Positions 62,901 through 64,000 of a DNA stretch of 64,000 bases are shown here, piece by piece. Within the stretch, counting starts at the first letter, position 1, and each line of letters begins with the position of its first letter. The stretch comes from Syngnathus acus (taxonomy: Eukaryota > Chordata > Actinopteri > Syngnathiformes > Syngnathidae): positions 8,431,476-8,495,475 of the forward strand of contig NC_051089.1 of the NCBI RefSeq assembly GCF_901709675.1, in the 5' to 3' direction. Position numbers and translations under genes: made by a program. Under the pieces are notes generated by a model. It was not told the origin of the DNA. It searched no databases and worked only from the letters and a program-made list of their open reading frames with translations.

Positions 62901-64000
62901 GAGATGGACATGATGTTTTTGCGCACATTAATAATGCTCACGAGTGGCTGCTGTAAAAGTAGCCCATTGACATGCAATAAACACACCTGCACCACGACCA
63001 CTTAAATCTAAATAGGCCTAGAGTACATACACAGATGATCAATTTGTGAACTGAGATGCTTTTTGTATCATTTTGGTTTGGTGCTGTGATTTTTCTATTG
63101 AAAAGTATGCTGATGCCTTGGCTCACTGAAGGTTAGGAAATACTGTACTGCTTTAGACAACAGAGTTGTTGAGCCTGAATAAACAGCACGTCTGCTGGTT
63201 GCCGCCAAGCATACTCCATTTTGCCTCAATTGCTTGTCTATCACAAGCAGGGACAGGAATTTAATTTTCTGGCTGTTTTGAAGTTCTCTGTGATTGACAA
63301 AATACTAATCAGTTCTTGTAGTTGCCTTGTGAATGAATTTCTTCTCTGTTCTTCAGATCCTTATGACACTTCCTCTGGCTCCCTGCAGCTTATTTCGATA
63401 AAGCCCATGACGGCTCAGCTCAACTACTTGCAACACGTTCCTTCTGACCGTGACTCATCCATGCTTAACGGAGAGGTAATTCATTGACATAAACGTAAAC
63501 TTAATGAGCGGGATTTGTCATTTATGTCAATAAAGGTATGTTTTTATTGTGAACATTATTTTTTTTTGTTACTTTTGTTACTTGACACTTGACACCTTCT
63601 CACTTCTAGACAAATTCGACTTTTGAATTCACCTGACTTGAATGTACATATTGACGTCCCATCGTCATCCGCAGTTTGTTTGAACATTCTTGTTAGCAAG
63701 TTCAGATAAACATTACAACTGTCCAGTCCAATTATTTTAACAACAACCCCTTCAGTTATTGATTTAATTGGTGCAAAATTTTAAGTCTACACGGAGTTCT
63801 TTACACGGAGTGCTCATCTATACGACATGAACTGAGTGAAAATCAATTTATCTAACTTGTCCGGTTTTATTCTGCTCATAGGTGAATTTAGCCCTCAAGC
63901 AGCGGTCGGACATGGAACAATACAGGAATAAGCTGAGAATCAAGGCCAAGAAGAAGGGCTATTATGACATTCCTCCCATGGACGGCAGCAGTTACAGCAG
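30747..64000 (+). CDS. kiaa1549l: KIAA1549-like membrane protein (spliced, 3' end beyond window)
   Basis: Predicted single-pass type I membrane protein of the KIAA1549/KIAA1549L family; its molecular function is poorly known. Joined exons: 30747-30972, 48658-48963, 50765-51220, 51302-51417, 52570-52789, 52980-53113, 53268-53436, 56034-56093, 56510-56661, 57225-57396, 58193-58356, 59058-59093, 60624-60814, 62572-62702, 63357-63475, 63882-64000. All joins keep phase, giving 923 codons in the window. Order of parts: Arg-rich N-terminus and signal peptide, Ser/Thr/Pro-rich ectodomain, two cysteine-poor folded regions (CNITERMWVKT and CQFSQMMEERL), one transmembrane helix (680-705), and a cytoplasmic tail with VQGFDYAKQHLGQQ and KQRSDMEQYRNKLRIKAKKK. 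The tail and the hipk3 neighbour favour KIAA1549L over KIAA1549. A large extra ectodomain exon could be missing between exons 1 and 2. Confidence 0.9.
31525..31650 (+). repeat. Dispersed repeat family A, copy 2
   Basis: Contains TGTTTTCTATACTG, GTCCTCATTGGGGTCACG, ACTTTGGGCGAGAGGCGGTG and GCCAATCAATCGCAGTGCAC, the best-preserved stretch of this family here. Confidence 0.65.
34498..34560 (-). repeat. AAT repeat with LINE/SINE-like tail
   Basis: AATAATAATAATTCATTAAA is followed by TTTGTATAGCGCTTTTCAAA and AACCCAAAGACGC. The 'tatagcgcttttc..aacccaaagacgc' phrase is a common fish retrotransposon end. Confidence 0.5.
36899..37031 (+). repeat. GAGT/TGTG minisatellite
   Basis: About 130 bp of GAGT units in two blocks separated and followed by GTGT units, ending in three CTTGTGTGTG repeats. 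The minus-strand Thr-His-Ser-Leu frames over it are artefacts. Confidence 0.92.
38401..38570 (+). repeat. Dispersed repeat family A, copy 3
   Basis: A degenerate copy: ATCCATCTATCCATTTTCTA, then CTGACTTTGTGCAAGAGGCA, then AGACAACCACTTACACTCA and TTTAGAGTCTTTAAATAACTT. The order agrees with the other copies. Confidence 0.55.
42500..42900 (+). pseudogene. Tc1/mariner-like transposase relic (low confidence)
   Basis: The + strand at about 42535 translates as NPDLNPIKHLLDDL. This resembles the SPDLNPIEHLWDEL signature around the third catalytic acidic residue of Tc1-family transposases. A second short match, HSPDLNR, lies at about 42865. The surroundings are full of stops. Only the catalytic tail motif is recognisable. 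Confidence 0.4.
43823..44521 (+). repeat. Left arm of 2.4-kb inverted repeat
   Basis: The 699-bp arm matches the reverse complement of 45551-46242 nearly throughout, with small indels. It begins AGTTAAATACACATTCTTGA and ends AGGGAAATATCATG. It contains two TGACGTCA sites, the ATTCTAAAGATTCAGTTCAC block and a tRNA-like module. Confidence 0.88.
44221..44295 (+). other. tRNA-like module 1 (pol III box A/B-like)
   Basis: Box A-like TAGCCGACTGG at 44231-44241 and box B GGTTCGATCCC at 44275-44285 are spaced as in a tRNA gene. No full cloverleaf is evident, so it resembles a SINE head more than a working tRNA. Copies lie at 44661-44738 and, inverted, at 45778-45850. Confidence 0.5.
44661..44738 (+). 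other. tRNA-like module 2
   Basis: Box A-like TGGCCGACTGG (44674-44684) and box B GGTTCGATCCC (44718-44728). A direct, diverged copy of module 1 in the spacer of the large inverted repeat. Confidence 0.5.
44845..45550 (+). repeat. Tandem array of ~240-bp units containing hairpins
   Basis: Three units begin with CCTAATAAAGTGGCC and run through GGCGGTGTACCTAATGGAGT. The second and third are exactly 240 bp apart. Each contains an inverted repeat whose 30-base stems start CTCGTTAAGTGCACCTGCGT. Hairpins lie at 44919-45005, 45155-45241 and 45395-45480. Confidence 0.85.
45551..46242 (-). repeat. Right arm of 2.4-kb inverted repeat
   Basis: Reverse-complement partner of 43823-44521, 692 bp. It carries the third tRNA-like module on the minus strand (box B complement at 45787-45797, box A complement at 45831-45841) and two TGACGTCA sites (45627-45634, 46145-46152). 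Confidence 0.88.
45778..45850 (-). other. tRNA-like module 3 (inverted)
   Basis: Minus-strand copy of the module at 44221. Box B GGTTCGATCCC is intact and box A is the same TAGCCGACTGG. Confidence 0.5.
46740..47080. repeat. Iterated CGTTC/GAACG motif region
   Basis: Irregular repeats of ACTCGTTC, GATCCGTTC and GAACGGGAA occur on both strands over about 340 bp inside the hAT-like element. The spacing is uneven, so this is a degenerate iterated region and not a clean tandem array. Confidence 0.6.
47140..47211 (+). other. tRNA-Gln/Glu-like relic
   Basis: The 72-nt sequence starts GGTTCCATAGTGTAGTGG and ends CGGTGGAATCA. The acceptor stem GGTTCCA/TGGAATC pairs over all 7 bp (one G-U). Box A TAGTGTAGTGG and box B AGTTCAAATTCC are good. 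It resembles tRNA-Gln, but the anticodon loop CTTTCAC would give TTC. The anticodon and T stems each keep only three of five pairs, so a functional tRNA is doubtful. Confidence 0.5.
48658..48963 (+). CDS. kiaa1549l: kiaa1549l exon 2
   Basis: Acceptor TTCCACTAACAG, donor CAT|GTAAGA. Two leading bases complete a Glu with exon 1. It encodes KNSYDASGSSSLPSDPAVPA through SSQDSEAPSSSSPGRS, a Ser/Pro-rich extracellular segment with an N-glycosylation sequon in DINITQ. Low conservation makes the exact start less sure than the end. Confidence 0.7.
49150..49440 (+). repeat. Dispersed repeat family A, copy 4 (longest)
   Basis: It runs from CATCCATTTTCTATACCAG through AGCCTATTCCAGCTGACTA, ACAAACAACTATTCA, GCCCGAGAAAACTTTTACAA, AGGGAGAACATGCAAACG and TCGGTCACCTTGCTGCCC. 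This gives nearly the whole consensus order. Intron 2 of kiaa1549l. Confidence 0.65.
50765..51220 (+). CDS. kiaa1549l: kiaa1549l exon 3 (mucin-like)
   Basis: Acceptor CTTCTTACAG, donor ACAG|GTAAAT. It encodes about 152 residues: a Thr/Ser/Pro-rich, probably O-glycosylated stretch (TTTTSVQFSTTSLAASATAT) and then CNITERMWVKT, where the conserved folded part of KIAA1549L proteins begins. Phase 1 out. Confidence 0.9.
51302..51417 (+). CDS. kiaa1549l: kiaa1549l exon 4
   Basis: This exon encodes VVSIYVRRNRLDSIQRQNLR then RGLSQGLRKALNDSSAQAQ. It is strongly KIAA1549L-like. Acceptor TGTGTCATAG, donor CAG|GTCAGA; the donor matches the consensus weakly. Confidence 0.92.
52570..52789 (+). CDS. kiaa1549l: kiaa1549l exon 5
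   Basis: This exon encodes VETVFGSPNMTVAYHVTGRD, MVYVPSMVLSGLDAYGRD and the stretch to WRTSPASGFQLKT. It has an N-glycosylation sequon (NMT). Acceptor TGTTTTTAG, donor ACAG|GTCAGG. Confidence 0.93.
52980..53113 (+). CDS. kiaa1549l: kiaa1549l exon 6
   Basis: This exon encodes VLQFVGAADDPRSCQFSQMM then EERLQKVFSEAHAKVL and LSVQ. The same pattern (VLQFV, C.F.Q..E..L) occurs in KIAA1549. Acceptor TTCTTCAG, donor CAG|GTGATG. Confidence 0.93.
53268..53436 (+). CDS. kiaa1549l: kiaa1549l exon 7
   Basis: This exon encodes MLTVSQAASSSAVSLVYSVK, NGTVFLNGTTASNLLGQLSS and ELVGYFLFYPPLIVAE. Two sequons (NGT) suggest glycosylation. It corresponds to the SEA-like region that ends FYLGYPVLQIAEP in KIAA1549. 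Donor GAAC|GTAAGT. Confidence 0.93.
53437..56033 (+). other. kiaa1549l: kiaa1549l intron 7
   Basis: A 2.6-kb intron without any recognisable gene or clear repeat. Confidence 0.75.
56034..56093 (+). CDS. kiaa1549l: kiaa1549l exon 8
   Basis: A 60-nt exon encoding PSEYHNLNTSIATRDFWVIT. It parallels the AEPFQYPQLNLSQ...SWVRT segment of KIAA1549. Acceptor TGTTTTCAG, donor ACAG|GTAAGA. Too short to be seen without the phase of its neighbours. Confidence 0.9.
56510..56661 (+). CDS. kiaa1549l: kiaa1549l exon 9
   Basis: This exon encodes VIQDVDNASLAELYQSFASL, MEQRLAELFVLAGQQGTRFK and RATAVGSYTVQ. The E..LA.L and R.A......VQ pattern follows KIAA1549. Acceptor CCTTCACAG, donor CAG|GTATGA. Confidence 0.93.
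57225..57396 (+). CDS. kiaa1549l: kiaa1549l exon 10
   Basis: This exon encodes MVSLRRVPGLKNPAEMTYYV, QHNGIPLAGASAAKVLNTVD and the stretch to FVQLQAE. It parallels VNVSRLEG.DNPVQLIYFVE in KIAA1549, the juxtamembrane ectodomain. Donor GAAC|GTAAGC. Confidence 0.93.
58193..58356 (+). CDS. kiaa1549l: kiaa1549l exon 11 (transmembrane)
   Basis: This exon encodes PVVKNPPNNLW, a hydrophobic helix of about 24 residues ending ...LVITAVLC, then RRNKKDYKADAIGNLNPRAK. The positive-inside pattern puts the C-terminus in the cytoplasm. The in-phase donor is AAG|GCAAGT, the usual form of a GC-AG intron. The nearby GT (AAGGCAA|GTGAAG) would break phase with both following exons. Confidence 0.88.
58735..58835 (-). 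repeat. Dispersed repeat family A, copy 5
   Basis: The reverse complement gives TCCATCCATCCATTTTCTAT and AGCTGAAGCGTACCTCAACT, plus CAATCATAGGACAC. Same family as copies 1-4; it lies in the GC-AG intron of kiaa1549l. Confidence 0.5.
59058..59093 (+). CDS. kiaa1549l: kiaa1549l exon 12 (36-nt exon)
   Basis: Acceptor CTCACTTTCAG, donor CAG|GTACAA. It encodes MAYRRDVNYYHQ in phase 0-0. The exon can be included or skipped without changing frame, because exon 11 also joins in frame to exon 13. It lies in the cytoplasmic tail next to the membrane. Confidence 0.7.
59094..60623 (+). other. kiaa1549l: kiaa1549l intron 12
   Basis: A 1.5-kb AT-rich intron that contains only the TG microsatellite. Confidence 0.75.
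59837..59921 (+). repeat. TG dinucleotide microsatellite
   Basis: About 85 bp of TG/TATG repeats in kiaa1549l intron 12. Confidence 0.92.
60624..60814 (+). CDS. kiaa1549l: kiaa1549l exon 13
   Basis: This exon encodes PVQGFDYAKQHLGQQGGDEE, then a linker to SHKHK. The .V.GFD.AKQHLGQ motif is the family's most conserved cytoplasmic signature. Acceptor TCCTCTTAG, donor AAAG|GTATTT, phase 2 out. The open frame after the donor is intron. Confidence 0.92.
60815..62571 (+). other. kiaa1549l: kiaa1549l intron 13
   Basis: A 1.76-kb intron, AT-rich with an ATTTT repeat near 61400. No further exon is required by phase. Confidence 0.7.
62572..62702 (+). CDS. kiaa1549l: kiaa1549l exon 14
   Basis: Completes a Ser and encodes KLLSEDGSVISSKSELRNSV then GLAAPKITAQQKTTKEEAHK and RD, a charged cytoplasmic segment. 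Acceptor TTACTTGCAG, donor GACG|GTGAGC. Confidence 0.85.
63357..63475 (+). CDS. kiaa1549l: kiaa1549l exon 15
   Basis: This exon encodes DPYDTSSGSLQLISIKPMTA, QLNYLQHVPSDRDSSMLNGE. The LI.I.PM.A pattern matches the IQLIAMQPIPAPP region of KIAA1549. Acceptor TGTTCTTCAG, donor GAG|GTAATT. Confidence 0.9.
63882..64000 (+). CDS. kiaa1549l: kiaa1549l exon 16 (cut by window end)
   Basis: This exon encodes VNLALKQRSDMEQYRNKLRI then KAKKKGYYDIPPMDGSSYS. It matches the family's basic segment (ALR.K.E...RNK.R..AK..G.Y..P). Acceptor GCTCATAG. The exon continues past base 64000, so its 3' end is unknown. Confidence 0.92.
   Translation, partial: MNLALKQRSDMEQYRNKLRIKAKKKGYYDIPPMDGSSYS

Overview
The window is eukaryotic, from a ray-finned fish (teleost). 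The evidence is spliced genes with GT-AG introns, vertebrate gene families, AT-rich introns, and decayed fish-type transposons. Several dispersed repeats look like families common in percomorph fishes, possibly syngnathids, but that is only an impression. Two genes on the + strand fill the window. All exon joins were worked out by eye from splice sites, phase and protein similarity, and no alignment was run.

Gene 1 (about 1-27 kb) is hipk3, a homeodomain-interacting protein kinase. Fifteen coding exons between 7791 and 24179 join in frame to 1279 codons. The first coding exon is very large (1315 bp) and carries the start codon, a SUMO-site motif, a low-complexity insert and most of the kinase domain. 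It is the counterpart of the mammalian exon that forms circHIPK3. A CpG-richer stretch at about 480-1530 may hold the promoter and a noncoding first exon. Intron 1 holds relics of a BED-finger hAT transposase and a Tigger/pogo transposase.

Gene 2 (about 30.4 kb to beyond the right edge) is kiaa1549l, a single-pass membrane protein with a Ser/Thr-rich ectodomain. Sixteen exons are visible and join in phase from a signal-peptide exon (ends 30972) to an exon cut by the window end. The transmembrane exon ends in a probable GC donor and is followed by a 36-nt exon. The hipk3-KIAA1549L order matches the human 11p13 neighbourhood, which supports both assignments.

The most unusual object lies in the 17.7-kb first intron of kiaa1549l. 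It is a 3770-bp non-autonomous hAT-like element (43706-47475) with a perfect 8-bp target duplication. Inside it are a 2.4-kb inverted repeat with arms of about 690 bp, a tandem array of three units of about 240 bp each holding a 30-bp-stem hairpin, three tRNA-like modules, four copies of a palindromic CRE (three of them next to a CCAAT box), and a separate tRNA-Gln-like relic with an intact acceptor stem.
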